Source: JBBATK01 sp044228685
GTDB taxonomy: Bacteria > Bacteroidota > Ignavibacteria > Kapaibacteriales > NICIL-2
DNA: 64,000 bases
Direction of reading: 5' to 3'
Assembly: GCA_044228685.1 (NCBI GenBank)
Contig: JBGAUL010000002.1
Coordinates: forward strand, 124,001-188,000
The notes under the pieces are model-generated. The model ran no database searches. It worked only from the letters and a program-made list of their open reading frames with translations, and was not told the DNA's origin. Position numbers and translations under genes: made by a program. Numbering within the stretch: position 1 is the stretch's first letter; each line of letters starts with the position of its first letter. Shown here one piece after another: positions 51,628 to 61,082 of this stretch.

Positions 51628-52239
51628 GTGCATAACGGTTTTACGATCGAACCAGTCGTGAATTACATTTCGACGATATTGATATTTACCTGCTGCCTAC
51701 ATGTCGCACAGAGTCGACTGGGCGCACAGGCATTTGACACTCTTGCTTTACGAACCAGATTGGGTGAGATACAACGCAGAGATCAAATGACGCGTAAAGG
51801 CACAGATTCGGTTGCCTTCAGGCAAGCCATTGACAGTCAGAATGTGCAGCAAATCATTTCGATAATTGACAGCTTGGGTTGGCTGAGTATTCAGGCTGTT
51901 GGCGTCCAAGCGAATCGCACTCTGTGGCTTGTTCTCCAGCATGCTAATCTCGAAACGCAACTACGTTACTTCCCGCTTCTTAAGAAATCTGTTGAACGCG
52001 GTGAGTCAAACGCAATTGAGATGGCATATCTGGAAGATCGTATTCGGATGAGAACCGGTCGCAAGCAGCTTTATGGAACTCAGATAGTCAAGACCGAATC
52101 AGGCTCTTCCGAGTTCTATCAAATTGAGGACGAGGAACATGTAAACCACCGACGTCTTGCATTAGGATTGGAACCGATTGAGGAGTATGCAAAGCGCTTC
52201 GGCATAATCTACACAATACCGTCTCATAAAAATGAGTAG
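51628..52239 (+). CDS. DUF6624-like protein
   Basis: A protein of about 203 residues, possibly exported (ISTILIFTCCLHVAQSRLGA near the start). The body matches DUF6624-type proteins: IQRRDQMTR, DSLGWLSIQAVGVQANRTLW, LVLQHANLETQLRYFPLLKK, YLEDRIRMRTGRKQLYGTQ and a C-terminal RRLALGLEPIEEYAKRFGI. The GxxxQxYGTQ and HADxxxQxxxLPxL-like motifs are well kept. The start is GTG and uncertain. It overlaps the next gene by 8 bp. The function is unknown. Confidence 0.7.
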   Translation: MHNGFTIEPVVNYISTILIFTCCLHVAQSRLGAQAFDTLALRTRLGEIQRRDQMTRKGTDSVAFRQAIDSQNVQQIISIIDSLGWLSIQAVGVQANRTLWLVLQHANLETQLRYFPLLKKSVERGESNAIEMAYLEDRIRMRTGRKQLYGTQIVKTESGSSEFYQIEDEEHVNHRRLALGLEPIEEYAKRFGIIYTIPSHKNE

Positions 52240-52858
52240 TACAAAGAACCACTGGGAGAATGTTTACACCACAAAACTTTCTCACGAGTTGAGCTGGACC
52301 CAACAGGAGCCAACACTTGCTCTACGATTTGTAGATACGATTCGTTTGACAAGCTCGTCTCGAATAATCGATGTTGGTGGAGGAGATAGTAAACTGGTAG
52401 ACTATTTGTTGGCTAAGGGATTCAGCGATATTACCGTGTTGGACATCTCTTCACAGGCATTGCTACGAGCTCAAGAACGTCTCGGTGATGCTGCGTCACG
52501 GGTTAAGTGGATCGAGTGTGATATAACCGATTTCCAACCAAAGGTGAAATACGACTTTTGGCATGATCGCGCAACGTTCCACTTCTTGACTGAGGCCGAT
52601 GAAGTAGATCGATACCTTTCGTTGGCACGAACCTGGGTTGAATCGTATTTGCTAATCAGTACATTTTCTGAAAATGGGCCAATGAAATGCAGCTCACTTG
52701 GCGTGAAGAGGTACAGCGAAACTGACCTAAGTACCGCACTTGAAAATGGATTTGAGAAAATAGAATGTTCACATGAAAATCACGTGACACCTTTTCGCAC
52801 AGTACAAAGTTTTCTTTGCTGTAGTTTTAGAAAATCTAAACAAACATCTATCTCTTAG
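52232..52858 (+). CDS. Class I SAM-dependent methyltransferase
   Basis: A 208-residue enzyme. Motif I is SRIIDVGGGDSKLVDYLLAK (~44-63), motif II VLDISSQALLRAQER (~71) and a motif IV-like VKYDFWHDRATFHFLTE (~104-120). This combination, with HWENVYTTKLSHELSWTQQE at the start, is typical of small Tellurite/TehB-like or thiopurine-type methyltransferases seen across bacteria. The substrate is unknown. It is co-transcribed with the DUF6624 gene upstream (8-bp overlap). Confidence 0.85.
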   Translation: MSSTKNHWENVYTTKLSHELSWTQQEPTLALRFVDTIRLTSSSRIIDVGGGDSKLVDYLLAKGFSDITVLDISSQALLRAQERLGDAASRVKWIECDITDFQPKVKYDFWHDRATFHFLTEADEVDRYLSLARTWVESYLLISTFSENGPMKCSSLGVKRYSETDLSTALENGFEKIECSHENHVTPFRTVQSFLCCSFRKSKQTSIS

Positions 52859-52933
52859 CTCTGCTCAAACATCGTAAACGACCAGATCTTCGGAACTAAT
52901 TACAATCAGTCACTCATTCTAGTACTCTCGTAA

Positions 52934-53248
52934 ATGACAAACAAACTTCATTACATCGCGTACCTCAAACCATGTCGTCCGGACTTCGCGCAAACACTAA
53001 GCGAAAGCGAGTACGATATCATGAGTCGTCATTTTCAATACTGGATCCCCTTCATGGAAAACGGAACCATGATGATCATGGGCTTAGTTGCCGATCCCGT
53101 CAGCTACTACGGTATGGGAATCTTAGAAGTGGATTCAGAAGAGCATTTGAAAACTCTACTAGCCGGCGATCCTGCTTCGCAGATTAACACGTGGGAATAT
53201 GCGCCGATGCATCCTCACACAAGAATGACTTTGCAACGCAGTGCCTGA
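52934..53248 (+). CDS. YciI-like protein
   Basis: A 104-residue protein of the YciI/DGPF ferredoxin-like fold. It has YIAYLKPCRPDFAQTLSESE, MSRHFQYWIPFMENGTMMIM, GLVADPVSYYGMGILEVDSE and DPASQINTWEYAPMHP, matching the G-x-V-x-DP and E-V-x-P elements. YciI proteins include dimerising enzymes of unclear activity. It lies 75 bp after the methyltransferase gene. Confidence 0.75.
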   Translation: MTNKLHYIAYLKPCRPDFAQTLSESEYDIMSRHFQYWIPFMENGTMMIMGLVADPVSYYGMGILEVDSEEHLKTLLAGDPASQINTWEYAPMHPHTRMTLQRSA

Positions 53249-53346
53249 TTTCGTGCGACAAGCAAAGACTCGCGGTGCTATTAGCATCAACGCGAGCATC
53301 AACACTCAATCAAATCAGCTACTATACTGGATGAATTGCGCTCATC

Positions 53347-55836
53347 TTAATGGTGTACCACAAAACGAACACTAAGTTCGGCACCATCAGCTTTGAGTAG
53401 GAGGAAGTAGCTGCCCGAGCTGAGATCGACCGTTGAGACTGTGATGTGCTGCAGTCCAAGACTGAGTTGTGAAAGCTGCGTCAGTGCTACGCGTCCATCG
53501 CTCGTTAGGATCTGTATTTGAGCCGACGTACTCAGCGCTCGTGAGCACTCAAGCTCAAGCTGAATTCGATCGGATGCCGGATCGGGAAACACTCGCGCTA
53601 TTCTCAAGCCATGTGCTTCATCAACGACCTGCGTGCTTGTCTGATTACAATCGCGAAGTATCAAACGTTTTGAAAAGACGACTTGACTTGGATCGGCGCG
53701 ATTGCTAAGACGAATAATCAGACTATCACTTTCTTTGCCTTTGGTTGGCGTCCATGAAAATGACTGTGATGTGGCATCTGTCTCCGGACTAATAAACTGT
53801 TTGAGCGGGAAGCTCTGTCCGTTGTTGATTGAATAGCGTATATCAATGTGCCGTACAAAATCACTGACCCAACTCAAGTTCACGGCTTGACCAAAACACA
53901 GACTATCTCCCTCATTCGGTTTGTTGAAACTCAAGCTTGGCGTTCCAATGCTGAATTGACCGCTGGTTGCAACGACTTTGCCGTTCAACGCAACGAGGCG
54001 AAGACGGGCTGTGGAGGTCTCGATATCCGGCACATTCCATTCAAGCGACAAGGAGTTGGTATCGACTACTACCGGTTTCCAGGGATCAGTTCCCGTAGCA
54101 GAGAATTCAACGGAGTTCGCGTTGAGATAGGCTCTGTCCCACTCTACCATCTCGGTAGTCTTTCGTCCAACACGCTCTCCTCCACTCCATCCCTGAAACT
54201 TCAATGCGCCTGGTCCGAAGGAAAACACAGCGAAGGAAGTATCACTCACTAAAGGAGCACTTGGATCATAGATGCGAATCATGGCTGTGCGCGACTGCAT
54301 AGCGCTTGGAGGAATCCACTTGAAGAAACGGTTGGTTGCAGGAATGTTCGAAGCGCTAGCTATAGCCTGAAAGCTGTTACCGCTATCGAGTGAATACTCA
54401 AGGCAAATGCTCGTGACTTTGCTGCTTGTCCATTCTATCGAAACACCGGTATCTGCGCGCACGATTTGATCGAGTCCGCCGATAGGTTGAGTGAGCTTTA
54501 TCAATGCTTTCGTCGGCGATCTCAAACAACCACTTTGCTCAGCACCAATGCGAATTTGCTCGGCAACGCGTGGAAGAAAAGTAAATCTGGGTCCGGGTGT
54601 ATCGCCAATAATTAAATGACAATAGCTCATGATACTACCCGTACTTGGCTTGGCTTTATCGGTCTCGCACGCATCTCCAACAGGAGGATTTCCATTTTGC
54701 GCGACGCAAGTATCAAGTGGCGGATCCCATGCGCATGAGTGCGTGTGCAATGCACTGAAGCTATGTCCAAGTTCATGCGCAGTTACATACGAATCCCACT
54801 GATAGCTTTGAGTTGGCAATACACTCGTTGTGTGAATTCCGCAGGTTGCGTATCCATTCCAATCGCAAAGTCCACTGAGAAATGCAATTCCACCAACGCC
54901 TGTCTTCCCCGGTACCGTAAACAACACAGCAACGCTGCGATTAATGTTTGTGTGATTGCTCTGCCAATTTGAAGCGAATTCGTGTAGTAGTGCGCCAATA
55001 TCTCCTTTGGCGTTTTCCGTGTAGACATCCGGATCCTCGTCGGTGTGGATGATCATATCTCCCAGACTAAAGCAGACGTTTGCCTCGCGCTCATAAATCC
55101 AACTCACCGTCGAAAACACAGTGAAGATGTACGAGATAATTCGTTGTTCACTCTTCGCCATTCTCTTCCAGAGGAAGCGATCGGTTTCAACGGCAACTTT
55201 GGTTTCGAGTAGAGTTGTTGATTGAATTGAATTCGTAGACTTACGATCTGCTGTCGACCACACCAAGCTCTTGCGATGTGCCTCCGGCATATTCTCAAAA
55301 TCACAGCTGAAAGTCGGCGCCGGTGCACGCGAGTTGTCCATGAGAATGAGAGTATTGGCTTTTGTCGTCGACGGAGCCAGTTGCATCTGCTTCGCGCTTG
55401 ATCGTTCAAACGACACATACAAATCATCGCCGCTTATCACTAAAAACACCTTCGATCCGGGATCTTCTTGAATTGTTCCTCTGAAACAGCGTGAGGACGG
55501 TAGAGCGATGGCAGTGCGACGTCCGCGGACCAGCTTCCACGCATTTGTCTCTGCTCCAAAGACTGAATTCGCTTCTTGTAAAACGAGCGTTCCTTGTTCG
55601 CTAAGACTGATCGGAAAGGCATTGATGTTCAAACTCTTCTCCAATCCGAAGAACAGAGTCTTGGCACTCGTGGCTGAGAAATCAAAAGCCTTAGCGGAAG
55701 CTGAGTTTGAGGCGAGGCCGGGCACCGGCGACTTGCTTGGTTGAATAAACTGTGATGCTGAAAGATTCTTTGTTTGTGCGAGACTTGCGGAACAGAACAG
55801 AATACTCAACAAAAGGACAAGGCCGAATTGCTTCAT
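53347..55836 (-). CDS. T9SS-exported reprolysin-like metalloprotease
   Basis: An 829-residue secreted zinc protease. The signal peptide ends ASLAQ (~21). A propeptide-like part (~22-190) is followed by a metzincin domain (~210-440) with the zinc motif HELGHSFSALH (H354, H358, H364; E355 catalytic) and the Met-turn GSIMSYCHL (~407). Beta-sandwich repeats follow (~445-740), ending with GESDSLIIRLSNR. The last ~80 residues are a T9SS sorting domain (FPDPASDRIQLELE, TVDLSSGSYFLLLK). Such enzymes degrade external proteins. It is divergent from the adhesin-like gene at 56410. Confidence 0.9.
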   Translation of the reverse strand: MKQFGLVLLLSILFCSASLAQTKNLSASQFIQPSKSPVPGLASNSASAKAFDFSATSAKTLFFGLEKSLNINAFPISLSEQGTLVLQEANSVFGAETNAWKLVRGRRTAIALPSSRCFRGTIQEDPGSKVFLVISGDDLYVSFERSSAKQMQLAPSTTKANTLILMDNSRAPAPTFSCDFENMPEAHRKSLVWSTADRKSTNSIQSTTLLETKVAVETDRFLWKRMAKSEQRIISYIFTVFSTVSWIYEREANVCFSLGDMIIHTDEDPDVYTENAKGDIGALLHEFASNWQSNHTNINRSVAVLFTVPGKTGVGGIAFLSGLCDWNGYATCGIHTTSVLPTQSYQWDSYVTAHELGHSFSALHTHSCAWDPPLDTCVAQNGNPPVGDACETDKAKPSTGSIMSYCHLIIGDTPGPRFTFLPRVAEQIRIGAEQSGCLRSPTKALIKLTQPIGGLDQIVRADTGVSIEWTSSKVTSICLEYSLDSGNSFQAIASASNIPATNRFFKWIPPSAMQSRTAMIRIYDPSAPLVSDTSFAVFSFGPGALKFQGWSGGERVGRKTTEMVEWDRAYLNANSVEFSATGTDPWKPVVVDTNSLSLEWNVPDIETSTARLRLVALNGKVVATSGQFSIGTPSLSFNKPNEGDSLCFGQAVNLSWVSDFVRHIDIRYSINNGQSFPLKQFISPETDATSQSFSWTPTKGKESDSLIIRLSNRADPSQVVFSKRLILRDCNQTSTQVVDEAHGLRIARVFPDPASDRIQLELECSRALSTSAQIQILTSDGRVALTQLSQLSLGLQHITVSTVDLSSGSYFLLLKADGAELSVRFVVHH

Positions 55837-56409
55837 GAACAGAATTGAAATTGAAAAGTTGCCTACACGACAATATAGGCAAAGCGGGGCTGGGTCGTCG
55901 TTGGAGTAGGGAAATCTGACAGAACAACCGGTTGAACTCTAACTGAAGCAAAAGAACAGGGTTCGAAGAGCAGGGCTGTTTGCGTGAGCTTTGTGGTCTG
56001 TGTGAAACACTGAACAAAGCTTGCCCTACCTAGTTGCTTTTCATAGTGAAGAGCGTACACCGCCAGATTTGAACCTGAATCTTTCGCATCTGAGTCGAGC
56101 GTTTTGGACCATCTGAGTTAGGTGGACACGCGGAAAAACAGAGTACGGAAGACTTGGACTAAGATCCGATCGATTCGAGCACTAGATCTTTATCGATGGA
56201 CTCCTCCTCGTGTAACGAAAAATTTACCCCAAACACATTTCTGTATTGTTGTATATCTCTTGCAATACATAACTTGCGTCATGTGAGAATGCAGCCTCAC
56301 TACAGTTAGGACCCTTTGGGGAAAGGTAACTCGCCGACCGGAAGTCGCAACATTTCTTTTTTTTTCTTAGTTCACTTTTTTCAGTTATTCACTTAACGGG
56401 GAGATCTCC
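55837..56409. other. Intergenic region between protease and adhesin-like gene
   Basis: 573 bp with no protein gene. It holds a tRNA-like sequence (56055-56127, minus strand). The right end shows a long T-run (about 56356-56367) and GGGGAGA 4-5 bp before the ATG at 56410, a strong ribosome binding site. Promoters for both divergent genes must lie here, but none could be fixed. Confidence 0.5.
56055..56127 (-). pseudogene. tRNA-like sequence, probably a decayed tRNA gene
   Basis: Read on the minus strand, 73 nt have tRNA landmarks: acceptor ends GTCCACC and GGTGTAC pairing 6 of 7, TA at positions 8-9, a D-loop-like CTCAGATGGT, an anticodon-loop-like CTCAGAT (CAG), and a T-loop GGTTCAAATC. The D stem is lost, the anticodon and T stems have mismatches, and no CCA follows. 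It would not fold as a working tRNA. Chance likeness cannot be excluded. Confidence 0.3.
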
Positions 56410-59127
56410 ATGTCTATTACCCAACGTGCCGATAACGGCAGTGGTGCGGGTACACCACACGTAGTACGCGCAACAGTGCGAGTCGCTCGAGCTTTGACGA
56501 ACGCAACGTCAGTTCTTGCAAGTGCAGTTCTTTGTCTTTTGCTTTTTGTTATTAGCTCGAGTGATACACTCGCATCGCATGGTCGTGGTGGTACTTTGAG
56601 TTGGACACAGGGTGGTGGCAACACTATTAACTTCAGCTTTAACACCGCATGGCGCAGAGATTTTCCTTGGGCTGAGGGCTACTCAGCGCCAGGTCCAAAT
56701 GTCGGTCAAACAGTAACGATTGGTGCTTTCAACTATGGTGATGGAAACGTGGTATCACTCGTCGCAACAGTAAATGCAGTTGACGCAGCGAACAATATTA
56801 TCTTTACCACTTGGACCTCGTCACACACATATGCAAGTGCCGGCAACGTCACCGCAAGCTTTTCAAGCTGCTGTCGCCTGAGCACTTTGCAGGGTGGAAA
56901 TGCTGATGCTAACTACAACTTCTAAACACTGGTTAATGTTGGAGGAACAAACAATTCTCCATCAACGAGCGTTCCGACGGAAATTCATGTCCCAATCAAC
57001 ACTAATACATACAACTTCATCATCCCATCTACAGACATTGATGGAAACGTCCGCACATTTCGTTTAGCTACTTCAGCTGAGTCCGGTTTGAGTCAAACAA
57101 GTCCTGCCAACTTCACAATTACCAGCTATGGCTTGTGTTCATGGAATACAACCGGATTGAACGCCGATGATCTGTATGCAATGCAGATTATCATTGAAGA
57201 CCGTGATAACTCGAACAATGTCATTTCTAGAATCCCGGTAGACTTCATCATGGAGTTGTCAGAGAATACCGGTACGGCTCCGTACTTCATCTCCCCAACT
57301 CCTTCACCGAGTGATACAACTTTGAACGTTGTTGCAGGTCAGAATATCAGCTTCGATATCAATGCTGTAGATAACGATATCAACGACCAAGTAACACTCG
57401 AAGCAGTATCATTGCCAATCGGTTCGACAATGACACCTAGCCTTCCGGTAACGGGTGCTCCAAACTCGAACGCAACTTCAACCTTCTCATGGACACCAAC
57501 ATCGGGTCAAGCTGGTAATACCTACACGATCACATTTGTTGCTGAAGACAATAGTACAAATCAAGTATTCCACACAATCAACATCAACGTCCTCACCTGC
57601 CAAGCAGCTCCGACAATCGTTACTAGCTGTCCGGCAAACATCACCGTCTGCGGTGCACAAAACATAACATGGACGCCTCCGACAGCAACAGATAACTGTC
57701 AAGTAACAACAACATCCAACATGAGCCCTGGTGACATGTTCGGTGTTGGTACCACAACAGTTACCTACACCTTCACAAACACCGCTAACGGCAGTGTTCA
57801 GTGCAGCTTCGACGTTACTGTGTACCCAAATCCATCGGTTTCAATCGTTACAAGCACACTTCCGGACTTCTGTCAAGGTTTTGCAAAGCTGAGCGCATCT
57901 GTCTCAAACGCAGGTTCACTCCAAGCTCCATTGAGCTATAGCTGGACCGGTCAGCAAACGAGCAGTGACAATGCTATTACTGCGCTCTCGAACGGCACAT
58001 ATTATTTGACCGTAACGGATGCACACGGCTGCTCAAGCACCACAAGCACAACATTGAATATGGATCCTTCGACTGTTCTTTCAGGATACAACCTTCTGGC
58101 AAACACCGAAGTGCACTTGCACAAGAGCACAGTTACCAATGGAGGCGTTGGTGTTCGCAATGCAAATAAGAAGGCTAAGATCCACGATCACTCAACAGTA
58201 CAAACCTTCGTTAAGGCTCCAACCATTCAAGTCAATGGTGGAAGCAGCGTTGGTACGCAGATCAGCGGTCAGGCTAACGTGACACTTCCTGCATTTGTCA
58301 CAAACACATTTAACAACAACAACACAACAACAGTAAACCAAAATCAAACAACAAGCTTGACCGGTTCGAACTACGGTAAGATCAAGATCAAGAAGAACGC
58401 TGTTGTTACATTCACTCAGTCAACTGTCTACATTCGCTCACTCGAAACAGAAGAGAATGTAACAATCAACTTCAGTGGCGATGCTATTCTTGTTGTTAAG
58501 AATAAGGTTGAACTCGAAGACAACAACACCTTCAACTCAGCCGGCAAGCGCGTTATCATGTACGTTGGCGATGAGTTCGAAATCGAAGGCGGTTCAAGCT
58601 TTACCGCTAACGTCTTTGCTTGCGAAGAAATCGAAGCAAAGGGTCACCGCGATGGCAGCTGGAGATGGGACGATGACAACTGCGGTGGTGGTACATCAAA
58701 CGCAGCTCACACAACCATGACCGGTATGTTTATCTCCAAGGAAAAGATCAAGTCAGGTAAGAACGTTGATTGGTACCGCGGAACAGCATGCTCAGTAAGC
58801 TCAGGTTTCTCAGCTCGCGAAGCAATGGCATGGAACGAAGACGGTAACCAATTCACAGAAGCTGGCGATTTGGATAACAGCATCACTATCTCGCCAAATC
58901 CGGCAGATCGTCAGGCTTCCATCAGCCTCAATGGCTTTGATCACGAAGCTGTTACTATCAGCATCTTCGATAACCTCGGTCGTCGCGTCTACTCACAAGT
59001 CGTAGAAGCAAACTCCGCAAACATCGTTGTTGATCTCAGCGCAAACACATTCACAAACGGCATGTTCACGGTTCAAGCAACATCTGCTTCGCACCAAGCA
59101 TCACGTCGCCTGTATATCGTTCGCTAA
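56410..59127 (+). pseudogene. Large T9SS surface adhesin-like gene split by an in-frame TAA
   Basis: One continuous frame of 905 codon positions with a single TAA at codon 172 (56923-56925). The first 171 codons encode a signal sequence (~25-57) and a beta domain. The second part continues in the same frame after the stop with no ATG for over 50 codons (first TTG at 57088). It encodes Ig/cadherin-like segments, an HYR domain (SCPANITVCGAQNITWTPP), a SprB-like repeat (NGTYYLTVTDAHGCSSTT), a beta-helix-like stretch and a T9SS sorting domain (SPNPADRQASISLN, DNLGRRVYSQ). The fragments fit as one adhesin. Codon use is consistently biased to AAC, GTT and GGT across both parts, as in a highly expressed gene. 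CAA to TAA would be one base change. Confidence 0.75.
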
Positions 59128-59171
59128 GATCATGTCAGTTAGTTGACTTTCGTTTCGAAAGTCTGATTATG

Positions 59172-59207
59172 AGACCGTCTCTGTGGAAGCAGAGACGGTC
59201 TTTTTTT
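59172..59207 (+). terminator. Terminator of the adhesin-like gene
   Basis: Perfect 12-bp arms agaccgtctctg (59172-59183) and cagagacggtct (59190-59201) with a 6-nt loop and a run of seven T, 45 bp past the stop. Confidence 0.95.
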
Positions 59208-59289
59208 AGGTGACAACTGCGAGTGAGCGATCTAATCAACTATGCATAGCAACAATCACAATGCGCCGGAAATCTTCATAATTTGAGCC

Positions 59290-60021
59290 ATGGCTCTGAA
59301 GCGAATGAATATTGTTGAGTATGCGATACGAACCCTGTGCATCGTCCTAAGCACGATCGTGCGGGCTTTGGCCTTTCTTATTCATCGCATTGTGAGTGGC
59401 AATCCGGCAATGACCTATACACATGTGCGTTCTTGGAGTCGACGGATTTTAGGCTGGGCAGGAGTTCGATTGGAAACAGTGGGATTAGATACTTTGGATC
59501 CCAGTCGCTCCTACATCTTCGTTGCCAACCACGCGTCACTCTTCGACATTCCCGTATTGCAATGTGCCTTGCCTGGCAATGTGAGGATCATGTACAAGAA
59601 AGAGCTGCAGAAGGTGCCCTTTATGGGTTGGGCTCTTGCAAGTTCGAGTTTTGTGCCGATCATTCGCGAGAAGGCGCGGGATGCGTTGTCGACGGTGCAG
59701 AGGACGATTGATGCGATTCGCTCAGATGACTCGTCGTTGATTGTCTTTGCCGAAGGCACGCGCACATCAGACGGCAAGCTGCAGAAGTTCAAACGAGGTG
59801 CGTTTATGCTTGCTGTTCATTCGGCAAAGCCCATTGTGCCGGTTGCTATCAGAGGTTCGTTTGAAGTGTTGCCAAAAACAACTCTGCGCTTTCGTCGCGG
59901 TGTCATTCGCGTTTCCTGCAGTGCACCCATCGAAATCGAGTCACGTGAGTATTCACGCGAAGAAGAAATGGCGCTCATGAAACAGGTTCATGAGTCGGTC
60001 GAGTATCTTCTGCAACACTGA
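59290..60021 (+). CDS. plsC: 1-acyl-sn-glycerol-3-phosphate acyltransferase
   Basis: A 243-residue membrane-associated enzyme that acylates lysophosphatidic acid to phosphatidic acid. The four acyltransferase blocks are present: H81-x4-D86 (NHASLFD), KKELQKVPFMGWA (~104), FAEGTRTSDGKL (~153) and KPIVPVAIRG (~177). One or two N-terminal hydrophobic helices (8-35) anchor it. An ATG at 59290 is used; MNIVEY five codons later is an alternative. Confidence 0.9.
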   Translation: MALKRMNIVEYAIRTLCIVLSTIVRALAFLIHRIVSGNPAMTYTHVRSWSRRILGWAGVRLETVGLDTLDPSRSYIFVANHASLFDIPVLQCALPGNVRIMYKKELQKVPFMGWALASSSFVPIIREKARDALSTVQRTIDAIRSDDSSLIVFAEGTRTSDGKLQKFKRGAFMLAVHSAKPIVPVAIRGSFEVLPKTTLRFRRGVIRVSCSAPIEIESREYSREEEMALMKQVHESVEYLLQH

Positions 60022-60092
60022 ACCCTTCGTTCAATCCTACCAACAGTCTCGTCGAAGAATGCAATCGCTCATCAAACACGCAATACAGCGCG

Positions 60093-60824
60093 TTACTTCT
60101 TGCGCGCTATAGCTACCAAGCTAACGCCAACTGGAAATGAGAGCATTTTGAGGAATGGTGTTTCGGCTTTGAAGATGAAATCAAAGAGTGTATTGACAAT
60201 TCCGGGAACCGGATCGACGACCGCATGGATGTCTTCCGGTTTGAGACTGCGCTGAGTCATGCGCTTTAGTGCCGCGAGCGGAAAAAGGAATGAGTTGAAG
60301 TATGAGAGCTTGATGAGCTCGAAGCCGGCGTTTTCAAGAAGTTGACGGAAGTTGTCGCGGTTGTAGCGACGATAGTGCATGTGTATCACATCGTGCGCAC
60401 TCCACATCCACATGTTAGCCGGAACACTTGCTATGAAGTATCCTCCGGGACGAAGCAAATCGTGTACTTGCTTGACGACCGCCTTGTCGTCCTCGATATG
60501 CTCGATCACATCCAACATCGTCACTGCATCTACCGTCCATTTGCTCTTCGGAAAATCATCCAAAGTTCCCAAGTGCAAATGCTCAAGACCACGTTTCTTG
60601 CAATACTCAATGGCTATCGGAGATGTGTCAGTGCCAATCGCCGTGTATTCTTGGGCAAGTTCAGAGAGAAATCCACCGGTGCCGCAACCGACATCAACAA
60701 CGGTCGAGCCGCGCTTTAACGAGCAGTAATGATTGATGAGACTATGGATGATGTGAGCTCGTGCGGTAAACCACCAATAGCTGCTCTCAACCTGAAAATT
60801 TGAATGATATACTTTCTCTTCCAT
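60093..60824 (-). CDS. Class I SAM-dependent methyltransferase
   Basis: A 243-residue enzyme. Motif I is STVVDVGCGTGGFLSELAQE (~39-58), followed by IGTDTSPIAIEYCKKRGLEH, the acidic post-I position, and VDAVTMLDVIEHIEDDKAVV (~94-113). The LRPGGYFIASVPANMWMWSA block and the later FNSFLFPLAALKR are common in methyltransferases near lipid or glycan genes. The C-terminus has a hydrophobic TLFDFIFKAETPFLKMLSF segment. The substrate is unknown. It is convergent with plsC. Confidence 0.8.
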   Translation of the reverse strand: MEEKVYHSNFQVESSYWWFTARAHIIHSLINHYCSLKRGSTVVDVGCGTGGFLSELAQEYTAIGTDTSPIAIEYCKKRGLEHLHLGTLDDFPKSKWTVDAVTMLDVIEHIEDDKAVVKQVHDLLRPGGYFIASVPANMWMWSAHDVIHMHYRRYNRDNFRQLLENAGFELIKLSYFNSFLFPLAALKRMTQRSLKPEDIHAVVDPVPGIVNTLFDFIFKAETPFLKMLSFPVGVSLVAIARKK

Positions 60825-61082
60825 AAATCAAGATAAGGGATTTTCTGGAGTGTCGACGTTTTTAGCCTGGACAATGAGCCGAAGACGAGATATTTCATCC
60901 ATAAGCCCCTTGTTTGATTCGCAATTCAGATAAAATTCTCTTCAGTTCTGTTTTGCTTGGTCGATATGTGTCGGTGTACCGTCAGGTACAACTCTGCTAC
61001 ACGACAGTCCGCGCAGCATTGTTCCATTCAGGGATGAATGCGTCTCGAAGGAATGAGTACATAATCACCACTTCTCCTCGTC

